Made by a program: the position numbers and the translations under genes. This document shows positions 42,162-51,461 of a stretch of 64,000 bases of DNA, piece by piece. The number at the start of each line of letters is the position of its first letter. The stretch's first letter is position 1. The notes under the pieces are model-generated. The model saw nothing but the letters and a program-made list of their open reading frames with translations, did not search any database and was not told the origin of the DNA. The DNA comes from Mycobacterium deserti (GTDB lineage Bacteria > Actinomycetota > Actinomycetes > Mycobacteriales > Mycobacteriaceae), in the NCBI RefSeq assembly GCF_025345615.1, contig NZ_JAODWD010000006.1, positions 434,001-498,000 on the forward strand, in the 5' to 3' direction.

Positions 42162-43276
42162 GCCTGCCTGATCAGTGGCGGGCCGCCAGACCGAAGGTCG
42201 CCGGCGTGCACCTCGACAGCGCGGCCTGCTCGCGGCAGAGCTTCGCCGCCATCGAGGCGGCGGCTCAGCATGCCCGTCACGAAGCCGAAGTCGGCGGTTA
42301 CGTCGCCGCGGAAGCCGCCGCCTCCGTGCTGTCCGCGGGTCGGGCGGCCGTCGGCGCGTTGACCGGACTGAGTGACGTCGTCTTCACCACCGGCGCCAAC
42401 CACGCACTGGACCTCCTGCTGTCGAGCTGGCCGGGCGAACGCAGTCTCGCGTGCCTGCCGGGCGAGTTCGGCCCCAACCTGGCTATCATCGCCGCCAACG
42501 GATTCGAGGTACACGCGCTGCCCACCGACGGTGACGGACGGCTCGACGTCGAGGCATCGGCGCACCTGCTGGCCGCCGATCCGCCTGCGCTGGTACACCT
42601 GACGCCGCTGGGCAGTCACCGCGGCCTGGCTCAGCCCGCCGCCGCGATGTCGGCGGTGTGCGCCGGCCTCGGTCTGCCGCTGGTGATCGACGCGGCACAG
42701 GCGCTCGGCCACCTGGACTGCCGCGTCGGTGCGTCGGTGGTCTACGGCGCGTCGCGCAAATGGATGGCCGGTCCGCGCGGCGTCGGTTACCTGGCGATGC
42801 AACCGGAGCTGGCGCAGCGCCTGCGGCCGCGGCTGCCGCCGCCGGAATGGCACCCGCCGCTGTCCGTACTGCAACGCCTCGAACACGGAGAGACGAATCT
42901 TGCTGCACGTCTGGGCTTTTCCGTGGCGCTCGGCGAGCACCTGGCGGCAGGTCCGGAGAGTGTGCGCGCCCGCCTGGCCGAGGTGGGTTCGATGACCCGT
43001 CGCGCGCTTGCCGGCGTCGAGGGATGGCGGGTGGTCGAGCCGGTCGACGAACCGACCGCGATCACCACGCTGGAGCCGACGTCGGGGACCGACCCGCAGA
43101 AGGTGCGGACATGGCTCATCGCCGAGCGTGGGATCGTCACCACGTACGCGGGCGTCGAGCGCGCCCCGTTCGAGCTGACGGCGCCGGTATTGCGGGCGTC
43201 GCCGCACGTCGACGTCACTCTAGGTGAGCTCGAGCAGTTCGCCGAGGCGCTCGCCGCCGCCACCGCGCAGGTGTGA
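42158..43276 (+). CDS. egtE: PLP-dependent C-S lyase EgtE
   Basis: 372 aa fold-type I PLP enzyme. Lysine for PLP is in [30 protein letters not shown] provides the Asp. N-terminal [11 protein letters not shown] is the class V-type start. Releases ergothioneine from hercynylcysteine sulfoxide. Last gene of the operon; 4 bp from the convergent methyltransferase. Confidence 0.93.
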   Translation: MSLPDQWRAARPKVAGVHLDSAACSRQSFAAIEAAAQHARHEAEVGGYVAAEAAASVLSAGRAAVGALTGLSDVVFTTGANHALDLLLSSWPGERSLACLPGEFGPNLAIIAANGFEVHALPTDGDGRLDVEASAHLLAADPPALVHLTPLGSHRGLAQPAAAMSAVCAGLGLPLVIDAAQALGHLDCRVGASVVYGASRKWMAGPRGVGYLAMQPELAQRLRPRLPPPEWHPPLSVLQRLEHGETNLAARLGFSVALGEHLAAGPESVRARLAEVGSMTRRALAGVEGWRVVEPVDEPTAITTLEPTSGTDPQKVRTWLIAERGIVTTYAGVERAPFELTAPVLRASPHVDVTLGELEQFAEALAAATAQV

Positions 43277-43280
43277 ACGG

Positions 43281-43961
43281 TCAGCCGGCTTTGTGCGCCG
43301 TCAACAGCAACGCTGGGAACTTCAGCCTGCCCTTGTCGTCGGCGTCGTGGCGCGGCATCGGGAACGGCGCATCGGGAATCTCGATCGGGTTTGCGTGGAT
43401 GAACGCCGGCCGAATCTCGTCGACCTCCCAGTGTTTCGAAACTGCGTCGCGCAGTTCGCTTTCCGTCAGTTCATGGGGCTTGAACTCGAATTCCGGTGGA
43501 AACGCCCCGACGGTGAAGACGAGCATGTACAGCGCGGCCCCCTGAGCGGCGGCCCGGTGCACCGCACGCAGATATGGCTCACGCGCGTCGACGGGCAGTG
43601 AGTGGAAAAGCGTGCTGTCCACAATCGTGTTGAAGCGGTCGTCGTATCCGCTGAAGGAGGTGATGTCGTCGACGACGAACGTGGCGGTCGTCAAGCCGCG
43701 TTTGTCGGCCGCCGCGGACGCTGCCGCCACGGCGGTTGGCGCCACATCGATCCCGACGACGGTGTAGCCGCGGCCGGCCAGCGCGAGGGACAACTCGGCA
43801 TGCCCGCAGCCGGCGTCGAGGATGTCGCTGCGGATCTTGCCCTGCTCGATCAGCGCCGCCAATTCTGGTTGCGGCTCACCGATATTCCACGGCGGCGGGC
43901 CGCCGAACCCGCCCTCTTCGCGATATGCGTTTTCCCAGTCCATCACCTCGTCGGAAACCAT
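43281..43961 (-). CDS. Class I SAM-dependent methyltransferase (Rv3699 type)
   Basis: 226 aa. SAM motif ILDAGCGHAELSLALA (residues 47-62), IDVAP, and VDSTLFHSLP. N-terminus WENAYREEGGFGGPPPWNIGEPQPEL is typical of thiol/tellurite-type small methyltransferases. TAGATT (43968-43973) ends 6 nt before ATG 43961, so the mRNA is probably leaderless. GTG 43967 is an alternative. Convergent with egtE. Substrate unknown. Confidence 0.85.
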   Translation of the reverse strand: MVSDEVMDWENAYREEGGFGGPPPWNIGEPQPELAALIEQGKIRSDILDAGCGHAELSLALAGRGYTVVGIDVAPTAVAAASAAADKRGLTTATFVVDDITSFSGYDDRFNTIVDSTLFHSLPVDAREPYLRAVHRAAAQGAALYMLVFTVGAFPPEFEFKPHELTESELRDAVSKHWEVDEIRPAFIHANPIEIPDAPFPMPRHDADDKGRLKFPALLLTAHKAG

Positions 43962-43970
43962 GGCCACAAT

Positions 43971-44426
43971 CTAATCGGCTCTGCGAACCACCATCGTCGC
44001 TACATAGTCCTCGAGCGCGGGCACTTCGTCCGGAGTCCGGGGATAAGGATCGAGCCTCTGCAGCGTGAGCTCGTAGTCACCGGTCTGAATCGTCTGCCGA
44101 TTCTGACCGGGCGCCGGATTGGTGTTGAACTCCAGCGTCATCGCCGGTTCGGGATCCTGCACCACGCTCACCGCGATACGCGCCTGACCGGTCCAGAAAC
44201 ACTCGACGTCGGCCGGACAACGTGAGTCCTCGAGCACGTCGATGAAGCGCAGGCGCACAGATGCGTCGCCGATGCTCACCTGTTGCCCACCGGCCATGCC
44301 GAACGGCGTGCCGAGTACGGCGACCGTGTCCGCGCGTGCCTGCGGGCCGCCGTGGCAGCCGGCCAACGCGATCGCGACTCCGCCCGTCGCCACGACCAGC
44401 ATCGCGCGGTGCCGCTTCAGTCCCAC
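43971..44426 (-). CDS. Putative lipoprotein
   Basis: About 151 aa. N-terminus GLKRHRAMLVVATGGVAIALAGC has a basic n-region, hydrophobic core and LAGC lipobox; the Cys near residue 24 would carry lipid. A second pair (SRCPADVECFW) may form a disulfide. The start GTG 44424-44426 overlaps the GCS2 stop by 10 nt; ATG 44402 is an alternative that loses the basic n-region. No family assigned. Confidence 0.7.
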   Translation of the reverse strand: MGLKRHRAMLVVATGGVAIALAGCHGGPQARADTVAVLGTPFGMAGGQQVSIGDASVRLRFIDVLEDSRCPADVECFWTGQARIAVSVVQDPEPAMTLEFNTNPAPGQNRQTIQTGDYELTLQRLDPYPRTPDEVPALEDYVATMVVRRAD

Positions 44427-45886
44427 GTGTGCACCGGCTCGTTGCTGTGCATGCGCTGGCAATACAGCCGCAGCATCTCCGCAAGCGCCTCCGGCCGCGC
44501 GAGACCACGGTCCTGCAGGGCGGTGACGGTCGAGACCTGCCAGACCGCGCCGTTGCGGCCGGTCTTTGCGCGCCCCTCGATCACGCCGAGATACCGGTCA
44601 CGCACCTCCGCGGCGACCCCCCACCGCTGCAGTCCCGCCTCGGCCATGGGCAGCAGCTGGCGCAGCACCAACTCGTCGGGCGTCACCTCTCCCAGACCGG
44701 GCCAGTACAGGGTGGCGTCCATGCCGTGCTGTGCGGCGGAGTGGAAATTGTGTTCTGCCGCAGCGAAACTCAGCTTCGTCCACACGGGCCTGTCCTCTTC
44801 GGACAAGGTGCGCAGCATGCCGTAGTAGAACGCGGCGTTGGCCATCATATCGATGACGGTCGGTCCTGCGGGAAGGACACGGTTCTCCACGCGAAGGTGG
44901 GGACGCCCGTCGACGACGTCGTACACCGGCCGGTTCCACCGGTAAATGGTGCCGTTGTGCAGCCGCAGCTCCGCAAGCTTCGGAGTGCGGCCCGCAGCCA
45001 GCTCGGCCACCGGGTCCTCGTCGGTCAGCTCGGGCAGCAGCGACGGAAAGTAGCGCACGTTCTCCTCGAACAGGTCGAAGATCGACGTGATCCAGCGTTC
45101 GCCGAACCACACCCGCGGGCGAACCCCCTGGGTTTTGAGCTCGTCGGCGCGGGTGTCGGTGGCCTGGGCGAACAATTCGATACGGGTCTCCGACCACAGC
45201 TGGTGTCCGAAGAAGTACGGCGAATTGGCGCCGAGCGCCAGCTGCGGGCCCGCCAGCACCTGCGCGGCGTTCCAGTTCTTCGCGAAGTCGGCGGGCGAGA
45301 CCTGCAGATGCAGTTGCATGCTGGTACACGCCGATTCGGGCGCGATGGACTCGGTCTGCAGGCTCAGCCGTTCCGGGCCCGCGATGTCGATCAGAATGTC
45401 CTCGCCGCGCGCGGTGAAGATCGAGTCGTTGAGTGCCTGGTATCGCGTCGACTTACTCATCCAACCGCCCGAGAGGTGCTCGGGCATCAGCGTCGGCAGG
45501 ATGCCGATCATCACGATGTGCGCGCCGTTTCCGTCGGCCTTGGCTTCGGCGGCGTTGAGGCTCGCGCGGACATCGGACTCCAGGTCGAGGGCGGACCGGC
45601 CCGGCAGCGGCCGCGGTGGGACGTTGAATTCGATGTTGTAGGCGCCTAGTTCGGTCTGGTAGGCGGGATCGGCGATCGACGTCAGCACTTCGGAGTTGCG
45701 CATCGCGGGCAGGTAGCCGGAGTCGACGAGATTGCACTCGATCTCCATGCCGGTCAGCGGCCGGTCGAAGTCGAAGCTGGACTGCGCCAGCATCGTTTCG
45801 AAGACGTCGAGGCACAGTTGCACCTTGCGCCGGTACTCGCGGCGGTGCGCGCGACTGAAGTCGCCGCTCTTGACCTCTTCACCCAC
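44417..45886 (-). CDS. GCS2-family glutamate-cysteine (carboxylate-amine) ligase
   Basis: 489 aa. Core: GMEIECNLVDSGYLP (metal Glu), AYNIEFNVPPRPL, STRYQALNDSIFTARGEDILIDIAGPE, MQLHLQVSP, and the LRLHNGTIYRWNRPVYD and HLRVENRVLPAGPT segments. GTG 45884-45886 preferred because a GACAAT box (45893-45898) ends 6 nt earlier; ATG 45964 would add 26 aa. Rv3698 type. A second ATP-dependent Glu-type ligase next to the ergothioneine operon; substrate not proven. Confidence 0.85.
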   Translation of the reverse strand: MGEEVKSGDFSRAHRREYRRKVQLCLDVFETMLAQSSFDFDRPLTGMEIECNLVDSGYLPAMRNSEVLTSIADPAYQTELGAYNIEFNVPPRPLPGRSALDLESDVRASLNAAEAKADGNGAHIVMIGILPTLMPEHLSGGWMSKSTRYQALNDSIFTARGEDILIDIAGPERLSLQTESIAPESACTSMQLHLQVSPADFAKNWNAAQVLAGPQLALGANSPYFFGHQLWSETRIELFAQATDTRADELKTQGVRPRVWFGERWITSIFDLFEENVRYFPSLLPELTDEDPVAELAAGRTPKLAELRLHNGTIYRWNRPVYDVVDGRPHLRVENRVLPAGPTVIDMMANAAFYYGMLRTLSEEDRPVWTKLSFAAAEHNFHSAAQHGMDATLYWPGLGEVTPDELVLRQLLPMAEAGLQRWGVAAEVRDRYLGVIEGRAKTGRNGAVWQVSTVTALQDRGLARPEALAEMLRLYCQRMHSNEPVHTWD

Positions 45887-45988
45887 CCCGCCATTGTCGG
45901 CGAGCGTGCAGGTTTGCACACCGACACGCCGCGATTCGTCGGCATTTGACGCTCGCTCGTGCATGTTTGACCCTGCGTGGGGTAGCCG

Positions 45989-46795
45989 GTGGCGGTGGAC
46001 ATCACCGTGACCTTCATCGGCAACGCGACGACGCTCATCTCCGGTGGCGGCGTCACGTTGTTGACCGACCCGAACTTTCTGCACCAGGGCCAGCACGCCT
46101 ACCTGGGGTACGGCCTGTTGTCGAAGCGGCTGCGCGAACCGGCGCTGGACGTCGACCAGTTGCCGCCGCTGGACGCCGTGGTGCTGTCGCATATGCACGG
46201 CGACCACTGGGATCGCGTCGCGCAGCGCCGCCTCGACCACTCGCTGCCGGTGCTCACGACACCGCACGCCGCCAAGCGGCTGGTGCGCCGTGGCTTCGGG
46301 CACGCGCACGGGCTCGAGCGTTGGCAGAGCGAGACCATCTCCAACGGGCCCACGACCGTCACGGTGACCGCGCTGCCCGGCAGGCATGCGCCGGCTCCGG
46401 TGAACCGGTTCCTGCCGCCGGTGATGGGCAGCATGATCGAGTTCAGCGACGGATCGGCGCAGCGGCTGCTCTACGTGTCCGGCGATACCCTGATGGTCGA
46501 CGAATTGCGGGAGATACCAGTGCGTTTCGCGTCGATCGATGTCGGCGTTCTGCACCTCGGCGGAACGCGGCTGCCGTTCGGGCGGCACCTGCCATTCGGG
46601 CTGACGGTGACGATGGACGGCCGTCAGGGCGCCGACGTCGTCGAACTGCTTGACCTGCCGCGGATGATCCCGGTGCACTTCGACGACTACGGGGTGTTCG
46701 CCTCGCCGCTGTCTGATTTCGTCGACGAGATGACGCGCCGCGGACTCGGTGACCGGGTCATCCGACTGGACCGCGGCGACTGCGTCACCGTCTAG
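45989..46795 (+). CDS. MBL-fold metallo-hydrolase (UlaG-like)
   Basis: 268 aa. Metal motif [11 protein letters not shown] (HxHxDH, residues 66-76), VSGDTLM and a C-terminal PVHFDDYG. The first strand [22 protein letters not shown] is typical of the UlaG/RomA-like branch. GTG start at 45989, divergent from GCS2 by about 100 bp. Overlaps the next gene's 3' end by 11 nt (convergent). Substrate unknown. Confidence 0.85.
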   Translation: MAVDITVTFIGNATTLISGGGVTLLTDPNFLHQGQHAYLGYGLLSKRLREPALDVDQLPPLDAVVLSHMHGDHWDRVAQRRLDHSLPVLTTPHAAKRLVRRGFGHAHGLERWQSETISNGPTTVTVTALPGRHAPAPVNRFLPPVMGSMIEFSDGSAQRLLYVSGDTLMVDELREIPVRFASIDVGVLHLGGTRLPFGRHLPFGLTVTMDGRQGADVVELLDLPRMIPVHFDDYGVFASPLSDFVDEMTRRGLGDRVIRLDRGDCVTV

Positions 46796-47546
46796 CGCTG
46801 GCGACGACGACCTGCGGGCTGACGAGCCCGCCGCGAAGCTCCACGTCGGCACCGGCGTGCTCGGCGAGTACCCGCAACGCCGACGGGCTGTAGGTCCGCA
46901 GCGAGCTGATCACGCCGTCGTGCACGAACGGTATCCAGGGCGCGAACGGCAGCATGGTCGCCAGGCGCACCAGGTGCAGCGGCCACGGAGGCCGCGGCAG
47001 GTCGATGATCAGCAGCTTGCCGGCCGCGCGGGTGCCGTCGGCGATCACCCGCGCCGCCAGCGACGGGGGCAGGTGGTGAAACGACAGCGCGAACACCGCC
47101 AGGTCGAAGTGGCTGTCGGGAGCGTCGATGGCGGTGGCGTCCATCTTGCGGACCGTGGCTCGCGGATGTTCGCCCAGATCGCTTGCGGCCATCGCTGCCA
47201 CCGACTCGGCCTCGATGTCGGTGACGGTCAGCTCGGCGGTGGGGTGCCAGTCCAGCAGCTTGCGCGACAGCCCACCGTGCCCGGCGCCCAGTTCGAGGAT
47301 CTTCGGATCGGCGACGTCGGCGACCTCGTCGAGCGCGATGCGCGCGAAGTTCTCGGTCTGGCCGAACTTCTCGCCCGTCCACTCCAGCGCACGGATCACG
47401 CTGCGCTTGACCCCCTCATCGACATCGTCGCGGTCCAGGTATTCCAGCCGGTCGGTCTCCAGCAGCCGGTCCAGACACGACGCGTTCGGACCGCCGCGGG
47501 GCATGCGCTCAATGTCGATAGCTTTGGAACCCATGTACGCCATCAT
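46785..47546 (-). CDS. Class I SAM-dependent methyltransferase
   Basis: About 253 aa. N-terminal helices ([18 protein letters not shown]), SAM motif [16 protein letters not shown] (near residue 85), [12 protein letters not shown] and [13 protein letters not shown]-terminal hydrophobic region ([20 protein letters not shown]) may associate with membrane or lipid. ATG 47546 taken; 47534 is equally possible. Divergent from glpK. Substrate unknown. Confidence 0.82.
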   Translation of the reverse strand: MMAYMGSKAIDIERMPRGGPNASCLDRLLETDRLEYLDRDDVDEGVKRSVIRALEWTGEKFGQTENFARIALDEVADVADPKILELGAGHGGLSRKLLDWHPTAELTVTDIEAESVAAMAASDLGEHPRATVRKMDATAIDAPDSHFDLAVFALSFHHLPPSLAARVIADGTRAAGKLLIIDLPRPPWPLHLVRLATMLPFAPWIPFVHDGVISSLRTYSPSALRVLAEHAGADVELRGGLVSPQVVVASARR

Positions 47547-47582
47547 GGTCGATTGAAACCGGACAAGAAGGGGAGCACGAGA

Positions 47583-49100
47583 TTGGCCGAATTCGTCGCG
47601 GCGATCGACCAGGGCACGACCAGTACCCGGTGCATGATCTTCGACCATGACGGCGCCGAAGTCGGCCGCCATCAGCTCGAGCACGAGCAGATCCTGCCGC
47701 AGGCCGGCTACGTCGAGCACAATCCCGTGGAGATCTGGGAGCGCACGGCCTCGGTCGTCATGTCGGCGCTGAACAAGACGAACCTGTCGGCGACCGATCT
47801 GGCGGCGCTGGGCATCACGAATCAGCGCGAGACATCACTGGTCTGGAACCGCAAGACGGGTCGGCCGTACTTCAACGCGATCGTGTGGCAGGACACCCGC
47901 ACCGACCGCATCGCCTCGGCGCTGGATCGCGACGGCCGCGGCGACGTGATCCGGCGCAAGGCCGGGCTGCCGCCCGCGACGTACTTCTCGGCGGGCAAGG
48001 TGCAATGGATCCTGGAGAACGTCGACGGTGTGCGCCGCGATGCCGAGAACGGCGACGCGCTCTTCGGCACCGCGGACACCTGGGTCCTGTGGAACCTGAC
48101 CGGGGGACCGCGGGGCGGCGTGCACGCCATCGACGTCACCAACGCCAGTCGCACGATGCTGATGAACCTGGAGACGCTCGACTGGGACGACGAGCTGCTG
48201 TCGTTCTTCGACATTCCGCGGCAGATGCTGCCCGAAATCAAGCCGTCGTCGCTGCCCGACGCATTCGGCGTGACGCGCGACGACGGTCCGATGGGGGGCG
48301 AGGTGCCGTTGACGGGCATCCTCGGCGATCAGCAGGCCGCGATGGTGGGCCAGGTGTGCCTCGACGCCGGTGAAGCCAAGAATACTTATGGCACAGGCAA
48401 TTTCCTGCTTCTGAACACCGGCGAGGAGATCGTCCGGTCGGACAACGGTCTGCTGACGACGGTCTGTTACCAGTTCGGTGACGCCAAACCCGTCTACGCG
48501 CTGGAGGGCTCGATCGCAGTCACCGGATCGGCGGTGCAGTGGCTGCGCGACCAGTTGGGCATCATCAGCGGCGCCGCCCAGAGCGAGGCGCTGGCGCGTC
48601 AGGTCGACGACAACGGCGGCGTCTACTTCGTGCCCGCATTCTCGGGATTGTTTGCGCCGTACTGGCGTTCGGACGCCCGCGGCGCGATCGTCGGCCTGTC
48701 GCGGTACAACACCAACGCACATCTGGCGCGCGCCACCCTGGAGGCGATCTGCTACCAGAGCCGCGACGTCGTCGACGCCATGGAAGCCGACTCCGGCGTG
48801 CATATGGAGGTGCTCAAGGTCGACGGCGGCATCACCGCCAACGACTTGTGCATGCAGATCCAGGCCGATGTGCTCGGCGTCGACGTCGTGAAGCCGGTCG
48901 TCGCCGAGACGACCGCGCTGGGCGCGGCCTACGCCGCCGGTCTCGCGGTCGGGTTCTGGGAGAGTGCCGACGACCTGCGCGCCAACTGGCAGGAGGGCAA
49001 GCGGTGGACGCCGTCGTGGTCTGAGGACCAGCGCTCCGAGGGCTACGCCGGGTGGCGCAAGGCGGTGCAACGCACGCTCGACTGGGTCGACGTCGAGTGA
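47583..49100 (+). CDS. glpK: Glycerol kinase
   Basis: 505 aa FGGY kinase. [19 protein letters not shown] at the N-terminus, then [15 protein letters not shown] and IVWQDTRTD, and [26 protein letters not shown] and [19 protein letters not shown]. Phosphorylates glycerol to glycerol-3-phosphate. TTG 47583 with GGGAG about 8 nt before is the supported start. Likely monocistronic; a palindrome after the stop probably terminates it. Confidence 0.96.
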   Translation: MAEFVAAIDQGTTSTRCMIFDHDGAEVGRHQLEHEQILPQAGYVEHNPVEIWERTASVVMSALNKTNLSATDLAALGITNQRETSLVWNRKTGRPYFNAIVWQDTRTDRIASALDRDGRGDVIRRKAGLPPATYFSAGKVQWILENVDGVRRDAENGDALFGTADTWVLWNLTGGPRGGVHAIDVTNASRTMLMNLETLDWDDELLSFFDIPRQMLPEIKPSSLPDAFGVTRDDGPMGGEVPLTGILGDQQAAMVGQVCLDAGEAKNTYGTGNFLLLNTGEEIVRSDNGLLTTVCYQFGDAKPVYALEGSIAVTGSAVQWLRDQLGIISGAAQSEALARQVDDNGGVYFVPAFSGLFAPYWRSDARGAIVGLSRYNTNAHLARATLEAICYQSRDVVDAMEADSGVHMEVLKVDGGITANDLCMQIQADVLGVDVVKPVVAETTALGAAYAAGLAVGFWESADDLRANWQEGKRWTPSWSEDQRSEGYAGWRKAVQRTLDWVDVE

Positions 49101-49147
49101 TTTGGGTGCGCAAACGATCGCTGAGCGACGGTTTGCGCACCGAAATC
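49099..49147. terminator. Long inverted repeat between glpK and aldo/keto reductase
   Basis: GATTTGGGTGCGCAAAC (49099-49115) pairs with GTTTGCGCACCGAAATC (49131-49147), 17-bp arms with one mismatch and a 15-nt loop. Placed exactly between convergent genes, overlapping the glpK stop. Best read as a bidirectional terminator; it also resembles dispersed mycobacterial palindromes. Confidence 0.72.
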
Positions 49148-49149
49148 AC

Positions 49150-50025
49150 CTAGGCGGCGGCTCCGTCGAGTTCGCGTTTGGTCTCCTCGTCCAGCTCGAT
49201 GTCGCGCACGGCGGTGTTCTCCTCCAGGTGGGCCACCGATGACGTGCCGGGGATCAGCAGCACATTCGGCGCGATCGACAACGTCCACGCAAGCGCGATC
49301 TGCGCGGGCGTGCGGCCGAGTTTGTCCGCCTCGCGCTGGACCGCCGGATGACCCAGCACCGGGTTCTCCGGCGTGAACGCCGAGCCCAGGGGGAAGAACG
49401 GCACGAACGCGATGCCGCGCTCGATGCACGCGTCGAGCACGGGCTGCGAAGTCCGGTCGACGAGGTTGTAGGCGTTCTGCACGCAAACGATCTCCGTGCG
49501 GTCCAACGCGATTCGCAGGTGATCGAGCGAGATGCTCGACAGCCCGATGCCACCGATCAGCCCTTCGTCACGCGCCTTGATCATCGCGGTGAGCTGACGG
49601 TCGTACAGCTCTCGGTCCACCGGGCCGACCGCACTTGCGTCACCTGCATGGATGCGGAGGTTGACCGCCGCCAGCCGGTCGGTGTCCAGAGCGCGCAGGT
49701 TCTCCTCGATGCTGGCGCGCAACTGGTCGGGCTCCTGCGCGGGCAGCCACGCGCCCTGGTCGTCGCGATATGCGCCGACCTTGCTCACCAGCGCGAGGTC
49801 GGCGGGGTAGGGGTGCAGCGCCTCGCGGATCAGCTGGTTGGACACGTTCGGCCCATAGAACTGCGCGGTGTCGATGTGGTTGATGCCCAGTTCGATCACC
49901 CGGCGCAATACGGCCAGCGCTTCGTCGTGGTCGCGTGGTGGACCGAACACCCCGGGCCCGGGTAGTTGCATGGCGCCGTAGCCGACGCGGCCGACGTGGA
50001 ACGAGCCCAGCGGGAAGGTCTGCAT
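49150..50025 (-). CDS. Aldo/keto reductase
   Basis: 291 aa. VGYGAMQLPGPGVFGPPRD, then IELGINHIDTAQFYGPN with the catalytic Asp/Tyr pair, DLALVSKVG with the Lys, and VNLRIH in place of the usual catalytic WxxH, plus IGLSS and VQNAYNLVDR. NADPH-dependent; substrate unknown. ATG 50025 (MQTFPLG) chosen over TTG 50031. Downstream of a PadR gene on the same strand. Confidence 0.87.
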   Translation of the reverse strand: MQTFPLGSFHVGRVGYGAMQLPGPGVFGPPRDHDEALAVLRRVIELGINHIDTAQFYGPNVSNQLIREALHPYPADLALVSKVGAYRDDQGAWLPAQEPDQLRASIEENLRALDTDRLAAVNLRIHAGDASAVGPVDRELYDRQLTAMIKARDEGLIGGIGLSSISLDHLRIALDRTEIVCVQNAYNLVDRTSQPVLDACIERGIAFVPFFPLGSAFTPENPVLGHPAVQREADKLGRTPAQIALAWTLSIAPNVLLIPGTSSVAHLEENTAVRDIELDEETKRELDGAAA

Positions 50026-50063
50026 GTTCAATCCGTACGCCCTTCCCGCCGGACTTATTCCGC

Positions 50064-50741
50064 CTACTCCGCCTCGCCGAGAATGCCGTAGATCTCGCGG
50101 CGCGCGTTGTTGACGATGTCGACGATGCGCTGCTGCTGCTCTTCGCTGGTGGTGTATGCCGACTGTGCGACGGCGCCCATCAGCTGTGCGACGGAGCTGC
50201 GCAGGTTGGCGTGGCCAGGTTCGACATCATCGGTGATCTGCTCCCATGGGGCGGTCGCGATGGCGTCGGCTGCGGTGCGCCCGTCGTCGGTCAACTCGAA
50301 AAGCTTCTTGCTGCCGTCGCTTTCGCGCGCCACCAGCAGCCCCTCGTCGACGAGCAGTTGCAGCGTCGGATAGACCGAGCCGGGGCTGGGCCGCCAGAGG
50401 TTCTGGCTGCGTGCGGCGATCTCCTGGATCATCTCGTAGCCGTGCATGGGCCGCTCGGCGAGCAGTTTGAGAAGTGCGGCGCGCACGTCACCGCGCCTGC
50501 CCCGGCCACCACGACGGCCACCGCGGCCGCCGGGTCCGAAGCCGAAGCCACCGCGCGGGTCGAAGCCGAACTCGAAACCACGACCGCCGGGACCGAAGGC
50601 GAAGTTGCCGCCGGCATGGTCGCGGATGTGCTCGCGGAACTCGCGGCGCGCCTGGCGGCGCTGCTGGTGAAATGCCCGCCTGTCGCCGGGGGCGAAGCCG
50701 AAGCCGAAGCCGCCGGGCGGCGGCGTGAATGGGTTGGTCAT
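50064..50741 (-). CDS. PadR-family regulator with glycine/aromatic-rich N-terminus
   Basis: 225 aa. N-terminal about 85 residues are low complexity: GGFGFGFAPG, HAGGNFAFGPGGRGFEFGF, FGFGPGGRGGRRGGRGRRG. The PadR winged helix follows: DVRAALLKLLAERPMHGYEMIQEIA, SPGSVYPTLQLLVDEGLL, and a helical dimer domain (SSVAQLMGAVAQSAYTTSEEQQQRIVDIV). The Gly-Arg patch may bind nucleic acids. RBS GAAGGAA. Palindrome upstream at 50779-50805. Confidence 0.85.
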   Translation of the reverse strand: MTNPFTPPPGGFGFGFAPGDRRAFHQQRRQARREFREHIRDHAGGNFAFGPGGRGFEFGFDPRGGFGFGPGGRGGRRGGRGRRGDVRAALLKLLAERPMHGYEMIQEIAARSQNLWRPSPGSVYPTLQLLVDEGLLVARESDGSKKLFELTDDGRTAADAIATAPWEQITDDVEPGHANLRSSVAQLMGAVAQSAYTTSEEQQQRIVDIVNNARREIYGILGEAE

Positions 50742-50778
50742 GTGTGTTCCTTCGTTGTGCAGGAAGCACTCGGTGCGC

Positions 50779-50805
50779 TTCCGATACGTTGACGATATAT
50801 CGGAA
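50779..50805. promoter_or_regulatory. Operator-like inverted repeat before padR (50.1 kb)
   Basis: TTCCGATA-N11-TATCGGAA, perfect 8-bp arms (50779-50786 and 50798-50805). A nested CGATATATCG palindrome lies at 50793-50802. About 38 bp upstream of the padR ATG, so a likely autoregulatory operator. Confidence 0.6.
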
Positions 50806-50847
50806 ACTATCGCGATGCAACGTCGTGCGCAGCGCGTTGGGTCACGA

Positions 50848-51384
50848 CTACCGCAGTCGTCCTCCATCTCGCCGGTCGATCGCGTCGACGACCCAGCGGG
50901 CCCATTCGGCTTCCATTGCGCCCAGGCGTAGTCCGTACTCCAGCGCCGCGCGTCCGTAGAAGAGCCCGTCGTCATCGGCCCATTCGATCGAATCCCGCAG
51001 TAGCCCAAGACGTTCGACTTCGGCATCGGCGTGTTCGGCCATGGACACCATGTGTGCGCGTGCCTGCTCGGGCGGAAGCGCGCCGAGCAAAAACACCCGC
51101 AGCAGGCCGGGACTGCGGAAGGGTGGATCGTCATGAGGATTGGCCACCCAGCTCCGCAGCTCCTCACGGCCGGCGTCGGTGATCCGGTACTCCTTGCGGC
51201 CCCGCGGCCCGATATCGGAAACCTCGATGAGCCCCGCGTCGGCGAGCTTGTTGAGCTCGCCGTAGAGCTGGCTCTGCGTCGCCGGCCACACGTTGGCCAG
51301 CGACTTCTCGAAATGCCGCAGCAGGTCGTATCCACTGCCCGGTTCGTTGGCCAGCAGCCCCAAGGCGGCGATCCGCAGACTCAC
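50848..51384 (-). CDS. PadR-family regulator (Vir-type)
   Basis: 178 aa. LRIAALGLLANEPGSGYDLLRHFEKSLANVWPATQSQLYGELNKLADAGLIEV (winged helix) and a C-terminal helical domain with RAHMVSMAEHADAEVERL. GTG 51384 chosen because TACTAT (complement of 51391-51396) ends 6 nt before it; a leaderless transcript is likely. Divergent from the carotenoid oxygenase with an operator array between. Confidence 0.87.
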   Translation of the reverse strand: MSLRIAALGLLANEPGSGYDLLRHFEKSLANVWPATQSQLYGELNKLADAGLIEVSDIGPRGRKEYRITDAGREELRSWVANPHDDPPFRSPGLLRVFLLGALPPEQARAHMVSMAEHADAEVERLGLLRDSIEWADDDGLFYGRAALEYGLRLGAMEAEWARWVVDAIDRRDGGRLR

Positions 51385-51407
51385 TGCGTGATAGTAACTC
51401 CACCATT

Positions 51408-51443
51408 GACATGTCAGTAGCGACATGTCAGATTAGACACGTC
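51408..51443. promoter_or_regulatory. PadR operator array (three sites, 14-bp period)
   Basis: GACATGTC (51408-51415), GACATGTC (51422-51429) and GACACGTC (51436-51443) start exactly 14 bp apart. The overlapping ATGT-N8-ACAT (51411-51426) is the classical PadR-type operator. Lies over the promoters of the divergent padR and carotenoid oxygenase genes. Confidence 0.72.
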
Positions 51444-51461
51444 GAGCGATTGGAGCATCGA

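Noticed and set aside
46785-46795. Overlap of MBL and methyltransferase 3' ends as a frameshift
   Set aside because: A simple convergent 11-nt overlap; both proteins are complete.
45887-46852. Long upstream extension of the GCS2 frame
   Set aside because: It runs antisense through the MBL-fold gene; the family start and a -10 box at 45893-45898 support GTG 45886.
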